A stretch of DNA of 41,478 nucleotides from a virus. Within the stretch, counting starts at the first letter, position 1, and every line of letters starts with the position of its first letter. The notes under the pieces are model-generated. The model worked only from the letters and a program-made list of their open reading frames with translations, was not told where the DNA came from and did not search any database. The position numbers were made by a program, and so were the translations under genes. Location: the IMG/VR virus record IMGVR_UViG_3300032132_000017, positions 1 to 41,478 of that record; one strand, 5' to 3'. Below are positions 31,731 through 38,838 of this stretch, piece after piece.

Positions 31731-32359
31731 GCCATCACCTCGGCGCTGAATACAGGTCCATCGGGCGTGTTCTCCCGGTGGGTCCGGATGGTGGTCTGGG
31801 CGTAGTAAGGGACATCCTTCCAGCCCTGGTAGGTCAATTCTCCTGTGTTGTAGTCCTTACCCAGCTTGTGGAGCAGGATGAGGTTCATCTTGCTCTTGTA
31901 GGCTACCCGGACGATCTCCCTAAGATCGCTATATGCGATGCCATACTGGTGTGATGGCACCTGGGCCAGCTTGCCGAAGTGGGCCAGTCTGCAAATCTCG
32001 TAGGCCTCACCGAAGGTGTCGATCACCAAGGTGCCGCCCTCCAGTTGCAGTGCCTGGGCGGCTTGCCTCTGAATATCCTTCCAGACATCTCCAAACCTGT
32101 TCATAAGCTCGGAGGATGGTCCCAGTTTGCTTGGCTGCTCTGCTTGATACAACAGAGCTTCCTTCTCGGCCATGACCGACTCGATCACGCCCTCGGTGCC
32201 TACATCCAGGTCCATGTACACGATAGGCTCCGGAGCGGTCAGCGCCAGATGACTCTTCCCGGTCTTGTCCAGTCCCTCTATGGATATGATCGTCCTTCTG
32301 GGTGCAGCCTTTGCCTCGGACTGCCACCCGTCCCTCTTCAGGTCTTCAAGGGTTACCAT
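31613..32359 (-). CDS. RecA-fold ATPase, Sak4-like
   Basis: 248 aa. Walker A GLDKTGKS (29-36), Walker B LVIDTF (111-116, D114), and a histidine-containing sensor region (LILLHKLGKD). The overall pattern matches phage AAA_24/Sak4 proteins, RecA-related ATPases that assist single-strand annealing or recombination. Overlaps the nuclease gene upstream by 14 nt, forming an operon of helicase, ssDNA-binding candidate, RecB-like nuclease and ATPase. Confidence 0.85.
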   Translation of the reverse strand: MVTLEDLKRDGWQSEAKAAPRRTIISIEGLDKTGKSHLALTAPEPIVYMDLDVGTEGVIESVMAEKEALLYQAEQPSKLGPSSELMNRFGDVWKDIQRQAAQALQLEGGTLVIDTFGEAYEICRLAHFGKLAQVPSHQYGIAYSDLREIVRVAYKSKMNLILLHKLGKDYNTGELTYQGWKDVPYYAQTTIRTHRENTPDGPVFSAEVMACRPKMELMGKRLMSGQVTGPGQYPHSLDITRLLTLIHG

Positions 32360-32933
32360 ACTTCCTCCTAAGATTCCTCAGCATCATCCAGTTCTCGACC
32401 AGTTCCCTCGGTTCAAACTCGATGATGTGGAGCCTGAGCTCCGCATTGGGTGCGCCCCTCCTGGGCAGGTAAAGGATAGGCATCCAGACCACGGTGCATA
32501 CCGACATGTACAGGTATGCCTGGACCTGGGCCATGTATCTCCAGTTCTCGGTGGGATCGCCGGGGCTGCTGTGGCGGCTCTTACACTCAACCACAGCTTC
32601 CACCCCGGCTGGCGAGGTCAGCACTCCATCCAGGCTTCCGATGATCCCATCCACCTCCCTCTCCACCTGCGCCTGGAAGCGCCAACCTCGCTTATCTGCC
32701 TCCTGGATGATGATAGGTCTCAGCACTGCCTCTGCGATCCTACCCAGGGCCATGATGTTCCAGCCCTCCTGGGTAGGTTCGCTATCATAAGACCGTCCCT
32801 GTCCGGTGACCTTCACCGCTTCATTGACCAGGCTCGACACATGGTCCTTGGTCTCGTCCCTCTCCGGTGGCGGGTCCAGCAGATCGGCGGCAGTGGTCAT
32901 GGACAGTTCAATGGTCTCAAGTAGGTCAGGCAT
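32346..32933 (-). CDS. PD-(D/E)XK nuclease, RecB/Cas4-like
   Basis: 195 aa. Motifs of the RecB family appear in order: helix with E68 (GRIAEAV), D102 (GSLDG), E116-x-K118 (VECKSR) and Q136-x3-Y140. This is a Mg2+-dependent DNA nuclease, probably an exonuclease generating single strands for the recombination proteins beside it. ATG 32933 overlaps the previous stop (ATGCCTGA). A longer in-frame start would run into the upstream gene. Confidence 0.87.
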   Translation of the reverse strand: MPDLLETIELSMTTAADLLDPPPERDETKDHVSSLVNEAVKVTGQGRSYDSEPTQEGWNIMALGRIAEAVLRPIIIQEADKRGWRFQAQVEREVDGIIGSLDGVLTSPAGVEAVVECKSRHSSPGDPTENWRYMAQVQAYLYMSVCTVVWMPILYLPRRGAPNAELRLHIIEFEPRELVENWMMLRNLRRKYGNP

Positions 32934-33657
32934 TGACGAAACGCTCCCCATCAAGGTTGATTCCCACCCCGGCCAGCGCCTCCTGGAACTCATCGGTGTA
33001 GATGATGTTCATCAAGGCTATCTGGGTGTCCTCGTGCTGGTCCTTCAGCTTGAAGGCCTGGGCAGACAGCGCCTGCCGGGTGGCCCCATCGGCGTTGGAC
33101 ACCAGCATCTCCTTGACCAGGCCGACGCCCAGCTCGATGACCTCACTCGGTTTGGCCGCTGGCGCTGCCGGTGCGCTGGCCTGCTGGCCGTTGACGCTGG
33201 CATCGCCGGGGAACTGGTAGACCTGCATCGGCAGTATCAGGCTCTTCCCCTCCTCGGGCTGGTCCCAGTGCGCCACCAGGCCCACCAGGCTCCGGACATT
33301 GCCGTCCAGCTTGTCCTCGGGGAAGCCCAGGTCAACCAGGCTCTGCAAGAGCTTGGCGAAGTTGCAGTTCTTGCTCAACGACTCGCTGCCCTCCAGTACG
33401 CCACCATCATTGGAGACGGTGTAGCGACTGGGGTTGCCCACGCTGTAGACCCGTTCCTCGAACACGGTCCCGGTATCGTGACTGGTAAGCTCCAGTATCG
33501 CCGCCATGCTTGAGCTGGACCCGAATCTGCCCTCGCTCACCTGGCCGTCCTTCTTCCACTCATGGATGTCGAACCGTGCGTTGGTGATTTCCATAGTCCC
33601 TCTGGGAAACTCTCCACCCTCCGAAAATTCCGAGGGCTTGAAACTTATAGCAGCCAT
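32926..33657 (-). CDS. Putative ssDNA-binding/recombination-associated protein
   Basis: 243 aa. The N-terminal two-thirds are strand-rich (MEITNARFDIHEW, then MAAILELTSHD, then RSLVGLVAHW), which could be an OB-like fold. Around residues 156-166 lies an Ala-Pro linker (ASAPAAPAAK), followed by a small helical C-terminal domain. Position between helicase and RecB-like nuclease, as for single-strand-binding proteins in comparable phage clusters, is the main argument. It lacks the acidic tip usual for SSB. RBS GGAGG is 6 nt before ATG 33657. Confidence 0.5.
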   Translation of the reverse strand: MAAISFKPSEFSEGGEFPRGTMEITNARFDIHEWKKDGQVSEGRFGSSSSMAAILELTSHDTGTVFEERVYSVGNPSRYTVSNDGGVLEGSESLSKNCNFAKLLQSLVDLGFPEDKLDGNVRSLVGLVAHWDQPEEGKSLILPMQVYQFPGDASVNGQQASAPAAPAAKPSEVIELGVGLVKEMLVSNADGATRQALSAQAFKLKDQHEDTQIALMNIIYTDEFQEALAGVGINLDGERFVNA

Positions 33658-33670
33658 TTAAGGCCTCCAT

Positions 33671-35266
33671 TTAAATCGGTTTGGGTACTTGACCTAGCGA
33701 TCCCGGCACCACCCGGTCCCTGAACCACCTTGGAGCCAGGTCATGATATCTGGGCCACCACCACTTCCAGGCATCATCAACTATGATCACCTGGCAGCGG
33801 TCCTGGGCGCTCCTTGTCCCACGTCCCGCCTCTTGCACCAGAATCTGCATGGCCAACTGGGCTGTCCAGCTTTTGTCCTCCGCTTGCCTGGCCTTCACGA
33901 TTGCTGCTCTGGTGTCAGGATAGGGCACCTTCCCGATGATGATGTAGTTGCACTGGTCATCGGGGAAATCGTAGCCAGTGGTGACGCTCGGTGAGACCAG
34001 CACCTTTGGTGCCTTGGCCCTCTTGAACTCGTCTACCACCTGGGCTACGTTTCTTGTGGTGTGCTGCAGCATGGAATCCACCTGGGTTGAATGCTGTGCC
34101 AGAAACCTGGCACGGGCATAGGAAACCGTGAAAATTAAGCCCTTCTGATTTGGGCGGTCCCGGATGATCTGGTCGATGCGCTCCACCCACTGCAACATCT
34201 CCGATTCCTCGGCCCGGTGGTCCACTCGCACCGTCTTCACATGCGTGATGGGTGTGTTCCTCACCGGGAATGGCGATGGGCTGTCTATCCACTGTCCCTG
34301 GATGCCCAACTGCTCCATCATGGGCTTGGTAAACATAGCCGACATGAGTAGCACTTTAGGCACATGCTGGACGAGGTATCGATTGTACCGTCCCGGCCAC
34401 ACTGGTGTCCAGACCGCTGTTTCACCTCTGGTCTCAGGCACCCAGTCCTGGCAGTAGTCGATGCACCGCTGGCACCGCCTGGCCAGCCCCTGGAGGTACA
34501 GTACGGACTCGGTGTCATCCTGGTGACGGTCACTCTCTGGCTCGGTGGCGTTTAACCTTGTCTGGATGACCTGACACTCATCATCTATCCTCGGTAGGGC
34601 GCTATGGCAGGCCTGTGCCCATTGCTGGTACGTCCAGTCCTCTCCCCAGCGTATCCAGACCCTGTCCCTGGCGCTGAAGCTCACTTGCATGAAGTTCTCG
34701 ATGGCCTTGCCTGCCTCATGTGCCTCGTCACATATCAATAGCTCGGGACTGTTGCGTCTGATCTCCTGGTGGTTGTCATCCCTGTAAACGAGGTCCAGCC
34801 CGTCCCGGTTGTAGTGGGACTGGGCCATCCAGTAGGCGTAGTTGCTCACCACCAGGTTGGACTGCCGGGTGCGGTTCAACTGCCCGTAGTAGTGGCAACC
34901 GGGGCCGTACAGGTCAGGGCAGGCATACCCGGTACGGCAGGGCGCTCGGTCCACCTGCACCTTGGGGAATCGCACACACTGGTAGTCGTTCATGCCCCGC
35001 TGGTCCACCAGCCCGAGGCTCTGGAAGTCGTTCATCAACTGGGCCTGCAAGCCCTTGGTGGATGTCAAGTACACGGTCCTGACCCCGCTCATCCTGGCCA
35101 CCAGCATCGCCAGCAGGCTCTTGCCGTAGCCAGTGGGCAGGGCAGCACCAAGATACCGCTCCGGACCCAGCAGCCAGGACATCATCTCCTTGTAGAGGGT
35201 CTCCTGGCCGGGGTACCACTGCGAGAATTTCGGTAGTCCCAGCAGTTCGCTGGGAGGGGCCGTCAT
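33671..35266 (-). CDS. DinG/XPD-type Fe-S superfamily 2 helicase
   Basis: 531 aa. Walker A LPTGYGKS (43-50), DEAH box (180-183), four cysteines between them (C97, C110, C116, C124) in the place of the 4Fe-4S cluster of XPD/DinG helicases, and motif VI QEAGRGTRS near residue 480. These enzymes unwind DNA 5' to 3' and handle forks, R-loops or damage. Starts overlapping the upstream stop (ATGA). With an XPF-type nuclease encoded 2.2 kb downstream in the same operon, the phage has both halves of a repair-like helicase/nuclease pair. Confidence 0.92.
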   Translation of the reverse strand: MTAPPSELLGLPKFSQWYPGQETLYKEMMSWLLGPERYLGAALPTGYGKSLLAMLVARMSGVRTVYLTSTKGLQAQLMNDFQSLGLVDQRGMNDYQCVRFPKVQVDRAPCRTGYACPDLYGPGCHYYGQLNRTRQSNLVVSNYAYWMAQSHYNRDGLDLVYRDDNHQEIRRNSPELLICDEAHEAGKAIENFMQVSFSARDRVWIRWGEDWTYQQWAQACHSALPRIDDECQVIQTRLNATEPESDRHQDDTESVLYLQGLARRCQRCIDYCQDWVPETRGETAVWTPVWPGRYNRYLVQHVPKVLLMSAMFTKPMMEQLGIQGQWIDSPSPFPVRNTPITHVKTVRVDHRAEESEMLQWVERIDQIIRDRPNQKGLIFTVSYARARFLAQHSTQVDSMLQHTTRNVAQVVDEFKRAKAPKVLVSPSVTTGYDFPDDQCNYIIIGKVPYPDTRAAIVKARQAEDKSWTAQLAMQILVQEAGRGTRSAQDRCQVIIVDDAWKWWWPRYHDLAPRWFRDRVVPGSLGQVPKPI

Positions 35267-35739
35267 ACCGCCTCGGAGGGACGCATGGATACTGGCCCCA
35301 TGGCCCGGAGGTGGTCATAGCGGCCCAGCACCTCCAGCGCCTGGGTCTGCATCTCACCAGAGGGCATGTCATAGCAGACCCCATAGAGTTGCTGGTAGAA
35401 GCGCCTGGCGTCTTCTATGCGTCCCTTGGTCAGGTGGCCGTCCAGCACGGCGGCACCGTCCTGGATCGCCTTCAGCCAGCGCTCGGCCTCGGTCTCCTGC
35501 CGGGTGATGGCCATCAGGACATCGGTCACATCGGTCTGCGCCACCCCAGGTTCCATGTCAGCCAGCGCCCGGAGGTGGAGGTAGAGCGCATGGCGGGTCA
35601 GGTCCGAGTTGGTCCGGTAAACGAACCGGCCACTCTGCACGAATGCTTGAATCTCCCGAAACATCTCTGGCGTCAACTTCATGGACATCGATGCGCTATG
35701 CCCATACTTGGTTGCCGCCGGGGGGATAACAAAGTCCAT
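35263..35739 (-). CDS. Ribbon-helix-helix-like regulator
   Basis: 158 aa. Residues about 15-45 (SMSMKLTPEMFREIQAFV, then DLTRHALYLHL) match the strand-helix-helix layout of Arc/CopG-type DNA-binding domains. The remaining 110 residues are helical and may mediate oligomerisation. ATG 35739 is chosen for GGGAGAGGGAC just upstream; the frame is open further but has no RBS. It opens the recombination operon and lies below a promoter with a large inverted repeat (35826-35856), so autoregulation is likely (inference). Confidence 0.65.
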   Translation of the reverse strand: MDFVIPPAATKYGHSASMSMKLTPEMFREIQAFVQSGRFVYRTNSDLTRHALYLHLRALADMEPGVAQTDVTDVLMAITRQETEAERWLKAIQDGAAVLDGHLTKGRIEDARRFYQQLYGVCYDMPSGEMQTQALEVLGRYDHLRAMGPVSMRPSEAV

Positions 35740-35815
35740 GTCCCTCTCCCTTCTATAGACTACCGTCCTATCGGACTGAGTAGTTCTGTATCTCTGTAAT
35801 ACTGTAGGATTGAAT

Positions 35816-35856
35816 ACTATAACATGAATACCGTTTTCTGCCCAAAACCGGTATTC
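35816..35856 (-). promoter_or_regulatory. Candidate promoter with inverted-repeat operator for the recombination operon
   Basis: On the - strand TATAGT (35821-35816) is 18 bp from TTGGGC (35845-35840). An imperfect inverted repeat, arms GAATACCGTTTT and AAAACCGGTATTC around CTGCCC (35826-35856), covers the spacer and -35. This A+T-rich gap is the only spacer of its size between 33.6 and 36.3 kb. The -35 is poor, so an activator may be needed, or the repeat may be the regulator's operator. Confidence 0.55.
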
Positions 35857-35875
35857 TATATATACAAGACTATAG

Positions 35876-36091
35876 TTAGGGCAGTAGCCTTGATAGGCCT
35901 TTCCTGTAGGCCTTGTTGAAGCACCGCTGGGAGCAGTACCTCTGACGCTCCTTGGCCAGCTTGCCATTGAATCCTGTGGTGGTCACCACTATCCGGGCCT
36001 TGCCCAGGGTCTCCTCACATCGGTCACAGTTCGCCGTCTTTGTCCTTCCTTTGTCTGACCTGGTGGTTCTGAACTCGCTATTTATCATCAT
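35876..36091 (-). CDS. 71-aa zinc-binding protein
   Basis: CDRC near residue 22-25 and YCSQRC near 52-57 form a two-knuckle zinc site similar to MYM/treble-clef mini-proteins, followed by a basic tail. GGAGG precedes tandem ATGs (36091 and 36088), the second having better spacing. Overlaps the preceding gene's stop by 14 nt. Function unknown. Confidence 0.65.
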   Translation of the reverse strand: MMINSEFRTTRSDKGRTKTANCDRCEETLGKARIVVTTTGFNGKLAKERQRYCSQRCFNKAYRKGLSRLLP

Positions 36092-36227
36092 TCCTCCAGT
36101 CCCATCCGGCCTCTCTCACGCCTTTGCCGGTGGGACGGTATTTACAGGATGGGCACTCCTTGGGTGACGCCACCCTGGGTATCCACTCCCACTTACACCG
36201 TGGGCACCGTATGGTAGCTATTGCCAT
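36078..36227 (-). CDS. 49-aa zinc-ribbon protein
   Basis: CPRCKWEWIPR then CPSCKYRPTGK: a textbook two-CxxC zinc ribbon. ATG 36227 has AGGAGG at 4 nt; an upstream in-frame ATG lacks one. Its first knuckle and following WIPR recall the + strand ribbon at 26149-26310 (CLRCGYAWVSR), suggesting two copies of one micro-family at opposite ends of the genome. Confidence 0.7.
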   Translation of the reverse strand: MAIATIRCPRCKWEWIPRVASPKECPSCKYRPTGKGVREAGWDWRNDDK

Positions 36228-36304
36228 TTGGCCTCCTTCCAGGCGGCTGTGATTACCGCATGTAAATCCTTGACCTTGCACAAGACCGAGATCATCTTTA
36301 ACAT
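36218..36304 (-). CDS. 28-aa microprotein
   Basis: ATG 36304 overlaps the upstream stop (TGATG) and has GGGAGGAG just before it. Encodes MLKMISVLCKVKDLHAVI and a short AAWKEAKWQ end, an amphipathic basic helix. It ends inside the start of the next gene, whose RBS lies within this frame. Small but supported by RBS and coupling on both sides. Confidence 0.4.
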   Translation of the reverse strand: MLKMISVLCKVKDLHAVITAAWKEAKWQ

Positions 36305-36513
36305 CACTCCTCCCTCGTTACCTGCATATCCTCGGGTATCTGGCTTTGATGTATGAACCGTTGGGCCTCGTAGCCGTCATCGAACTTGACTATCCACTCC
36401 TCCAGGCGGTAGTACTGAGCGCTCCGGTGTACAACCACACGGCGAACCAATTCCACCTCCTCGTCTGGGCCTTCCATATCCCTGGGGTCCCGGTACAACG
36501 TTACCCTTGCCAT
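36304..36513 (-). CDS. 69-aa hypothetical protein
   Basis: ATG 36513 with AGGAGG at 4 nt. Strand-rich with charged residues (MARVTLYRDPRD, then VELVRRVVVH, EEWIVKFDDGYEAQRFI), resembling a small SH3- or ubiquitin-like fold. Unrecognised. Part of a chain of coupled micro-genes from 36674 down to 35876. Confidence 0.6.
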   Translation of the reverse strand: MARVTLYRDPRDMEGPDEEVELVRRVVVHRSAQYYRLEEWIVKFDDGYEAQRFIHQSQIPEDMQVTREE

Positions 36514-36674
36514 GTTGCCTCCTCACGGCGGGTGGCCCAGTCCTTGACGTACTGGGTGAAGTCATCGACCACATCCTCGTCATGGTCGTACTCCTTGACC
36601 GCCTCGTCCAGTATGATGTGGAGTCTCTCCACCAGTCTCTTGTGGTTGTCGATGAGGTAGCCGGGTCTAAGCAT
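36501..36674 (-). CDS. 57-aa helical protein
   Basis: ATG 36674 preceded by GGAGGAG. Encodes MLRPGYLIDNHKRLVERLHI, then EAVKEYDHDEDVVDDF and a WATRREEATWQG end: two charged amphipathic helices. Overlaps the next start by 13 nt. It is the first gene after the hairpin at 36694-36728. Unrecognised. Confidence 0.6.
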   Translation of the reverse strand: MLRPGYLIDNHKRLVERLHIILDEAVKEYDHDEDVVDDFTQYVKDWATRREEATWQG

Positions 36675-36693
36675 CACTCCTCCTCACAGGAAT

Positions 36694-36728
36694 GCCCCGC
36701 AATCGCCACCAGGGGCAGATTGCGGGGC
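36694..36728 (-). terminator. Hairpin downstream of the DUF932 gene
   Basis: Perfect 11-bp stem GCCCCGCAATC / GATTGCGGGGC with a 13-nt loop, 26 bp after the DUF932 stop on the - strand. There is no T-run on the - strand side, so it may be an attenuator or a mRNA-stabilising or processing hairpin rather than a full terminator. It separates DUF932 from the micro-gene chain. Confidence 0.65.
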
Positions 36729-36753
36729 TTCCAAGCGTTACCAGGTCTAGTTG

Positions 36754-37731
36754 CTAACTGACCGCACCAGCGGGGACTAGCAGCTCCCAGGCCTTGGCCT
36801 TCATGTCAGCGCCACTGCCGAACCAGGCGGCATTCAAGCGCTTGGACTGGTCAGAGCCACGGTGGTGGTCAACGAACTCGGTCACGGCGTTGAGGGCGTC
36901 CCAGCGGGTCTCGCCACTGTTGCCCATGCCGTTGTAGAACAGGTCTCCCACCCGGTCCATCTGGTTCTGTATCCTGGCACCGATGGCCTCGGGGTCCTCT
37001 TCCTGGCCGAACAGTTGGACGAGGAACTCATCCAACTGGGGCTTGGTCATGGCCTCCTGGGCCAGCCTGTCGATCCCCAACTGGAGCATCTGGGAGTAGG
37101 CCTCTTCCAGGCCCAGAATCTCCCGAGCCTCGTTGACCCTGCCCATCAGGTTGACGGTGTGCCGCCCTTTGAACTGGAAGCCCTGGCGTCCACCCACGAT
37201 GCCCTGGATGGTGTTGCAGCAGCGCTTCCGCACCGTCATGAACCGCACACCCAGCGAGGCAGAGCCGTCAAAGCTATCGGTCACCAGGATGCCCCGGTCC
37301 AGCACATCGGTGTTGCTCACCTGGAGGGTGCTGGGAAGCTGGAGGTAGAGCCAGCGCCTGGCCCCGCCGTTCAAGCTGCCACCGGAGTGGAACACCGCCT
37401 CATCAGCGGCCACCAGGGCGGCGGGGAACTTGCCAAAGTCCTCAGCCGATAGGGGCTGGTACCCCTTGCCGAACACACCGAACACATCCCCGGTGTCCCG
37501 GCGGGTGCAGGCGAATCGGTTTGGCACCTTGTGGTAGGACACCTTGGGGGTGTTATCGGTCCCCTTGATCTTGCGCTCGATGAAGATGGGCTTCATCTTC
37601 ACCTGCCAGTTCAACCCGGCCTTCTCGATGGCCTCTTCCCAGGTCACAGCCCCCTCCAGGCTGTGGCCGATCCCCTGCCAGGGAGCTTGCGCCGTGTACA
37701 TCATGCTGTCGATCCCGTAGCTGTTACTCAT
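36754..37731 (-). CDS. DUF932 (phage/plasmid-like TIGR03299) protein
   Basis: 325 aa. Pattern WQGIGHSLEGAVTWEEAIEK near the N-terminus, RRDTGDVFGVFGKGYQPLS, then AVFHSGGSLNGGARRWLYLQLP and a later SFDGSASL-FMTVRKRCCNT segment, as in DUF932 proteins found in phages and plasmids. Biochemical function is unknown to me; they often travel with replication or early genes. ATG 37731 has AGGAG at 7 nt. It is the only gene in this half with its own sigma70-like promoter directly upstream and a hairpin directly downstream, so it is probably transcribed as a single strong unit. Confidence 0.88.
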   Translation of the reverse strand: MSNSYGIDSMMYTAQAPWQGIGHSLEGAVTWEEAIEKAGLNWQVKMKPIFIERKIKGTDNTPKVSYHKVPNRFACTRRDTGDVFGVFGKGYQPLSAEDFGKFPAALVAADEAVFHSGGSLNGGARRWLYLQLPSTLQVSNTDVLDRGILVTDSFDGSASLGVRFMTVRKRCCNTIQGIVGGRQGFQFKGRHTVNLMGRVNEAREILGLEEAYSQMLQLGIDRLAQEAMTKPQLDEFLVQLFGQEEDPEAIGARIQNQMDRVGDLFYNGMGNSGETRWDALNAVTEFVDHHRGSDQSKRLNAAWFGSGADMKAKAWELLVPAGAVS

Positions 37732-37771
37732 GGTCCATCTCCTAGTGCCTAAAATTTGGGTCTCCATCTTT

Positions 37772-37801
37772 ATTGTAGCAGATTATCATCCTAGCTGACA
37801 A
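37772..37801 (-). promoter_or_regulatory. Sigma70-type promoter for DUF932 with shared operator
   Basis: On the - strand TTGTCA (37801-37796), 18-bp spacer, TACAAT (37777-37772), about 40 bp before ATG 37731. The spacer contains AGGATGATAATC (37792-37781), identical over 12 bases to the operator-like palindrome in the promoter at 27631-27660. It overlaps the 3' end of the upstream gene by 11 bp. Confidence 0.75.
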
Positions 37802-38093
37802 CCTGGCTCCGGTCCTCTCGCCTGGCCTTGCTCACTGCCCAGCGGAACCCACACTCTTTGGAGCAGAAGTGGCCGTTACCGGCGTAGCCATACTCCCCCA
37901 GCCAGACGTTGACCGAGACATAAGGCCTCGCTCCCCAGGCCCACCGGCGTATGCGGGTGATCCCCTGGTAGTCAGCCCCATACCTCTCCCTGGCCTTCTC
38001 CTCGATCTGATCATCGGTCAGGTCTTCCCACTGGTTGAACATCGTGGTGTACTTGGCAAGCTGCTTGTTACATTGTTTACAATCAGGTCTCAT
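37791..38093 (-). CDS. 100-aa cysteine-containing protein
   Basis: CKQC near residues 5-8 and CSKEC near 77-81 suggest one zinc site split between the ends. Between them are a charged helix and GYAGNGHF. ATG 38093 has GGGAGAAG upstream. Its last codons overlap the DUF932 promoter. Unrecognised. Confidence 0.65.
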   Translation of the reverse strand: MRPDCKQCNKQLAKYTTMFNQWEDLTDDQIEEKARERYGADYQGITRIRRWAWGARPYVSVNVWLGEYGYAGNGHFCSKECGFRWAVSKARREDRSQVVS

Positions 38094-38131
38094 TACACTT
38101 CTCCCTCGGGTAATTGTGTACCGCTGACTCC

Positions 38132-38153
38132 GCTCTTACCCGGCTCTTACCCG
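38132..38153. repeat. Tandem 11-bp repeat GCTCTTACCCG
   Basis: Two exact head-to-tail copies (38132-38142 and 38143-38153), with a degenerate third copy (CCGCTTACCG) following. They lie at and just after the stop codon of the 116-aa gene. A related pair with the same 11-bp period is at 40955-40974. Confidence 0.75.
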
Positions 38154-38497
38154 CCGCTTACCGAGCTCTCCCATGATTCTCCCTTGGCTCTCGCTGATAC
38201 TTCACTGTGGTAACGGTACAGGCCTTCCAGAGCCAGCCTTACATCGTTCTGCGCAGTAGGCAGGTTGTCCTGGTTCTGTGACCGCTGGAGGATGTCTATG
38301 GCTACCTCCAGTGTGGATATAGCCACTGGCTGCTCCGGCTCGTCTTCTATGGTGTCCACCAGGGTCTCGGTGATCTGCATGTCTACGCCCATCGCATTGA
38401 CTATGGCCCCCAAGCCCCACTCAGACGGTGTTAGCTCATGGTCAACTGCATCGACTACGAATCCCTCGATCTTGACCCTGTACACTTTTATCGCCAT
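38147..38497 (-). CDS. 116-aa hypothetical early protein
   Basis: ATG 38497 directly after AGGAGAGGGAC. N-terminal strands (AIKVYRVKIEGFVVDAVDH), an acidic middle (ETLVDTIEDEPEQP) and a helical C-terminal part. Unrecognised. Its stop lies within the 11-bp tandem repeat. One of a set of early genes sharing almost the same translation-start context. Confidence 0.65.
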   Translation of the reverse strand: MAIKVYRVKIEGFVVDAVDHELTPSEWGLGAIVNAMGVDMQITETLVDTIEDEPEQPVAISTLEVAIDILQRSQNQDNLPTAQNDVRLALEGLYRYHSEVSARAKGESWESSVSGG

Positions 38498-38535
38498 GTC
38501 CCTCTCCTATCCAGCACACTTGTATAGTTGTGCGC

Positions 38536-38574
38536 TGACCGGGCCAGGGGACCGGAGTCCCCCAGCCCTGGTCA
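38536..38574 (-). promoter_or_regulatory. Intergenic hairpin element (copy A)
   Basis: Long imperfect stem with arms TGACCGGGCCAGGGGAC and GTCCCCCAGCCCTGGTCA, loop CGGA, followed by AAC before the upstream gene's stop. It sits between stop codon and RBS in the transcribed leader of the 116-aa gene. Divergent member of the family described at 39264-39330 (shares the GGTCAAC edge). Confidence 0.6.
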
Positions 38575-38583
38575 ACCCGCAAC

Positions 38584-38838
38584 CTAGCCCAGGTGGACGG
38601 GGAAGCCCAACTGGATCATGACTGCCTCTACGATGGCCTTGCTGTCCCTCAAGCAGGTGCCGAACTTGGCCCGGACCTCTTTGATGGCATCGACCTTGTT
38701 GTAGCCAGCCACCTCGACCCCCGGCACCTCATGGCTCCTGACTATCTCGATCACCTCATCCACCGGGATGCTGATCTCGATGGTGCAGGTGAAGTTGCTG
38801 ATCTCCTCGGGCTTGTAGTTGATCTGTAGGTCTGACAT
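38584..38838 (-). CDS. Small protein resembling the C-terminal domain of ribosomal protein L7/L12
   Basis: 84 aa. Residues 47-71 repeat the L7/L12 C-terminal helix-loop-helix: NKVDAIKEVR, FGTCLRDSK, IVE, against E. coli NKVAVIKAVR, TGLGLKEAK, LVE. Conserved positions include K48, V49, I52, K53, R56, L63, K67 and E71, corresponding to residues of L7/L12 that contact translation factors. The N-terminal 30 residues are beta. ATG 38838 overlaps the upstream stop (TAATG). Possible host translation-factor binding is inference. Viral L12 homologues are known, but this match is partial. Confidence 0.6.
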   Translation of the reverse strand: MSDLQINYKPEEISNFTCTIEISIPVDEVIEIVRSHEVPGVEVAGYNKVDAIKEVRAKFGTCLRDSKAIVEAVMIQLGFPVHLG

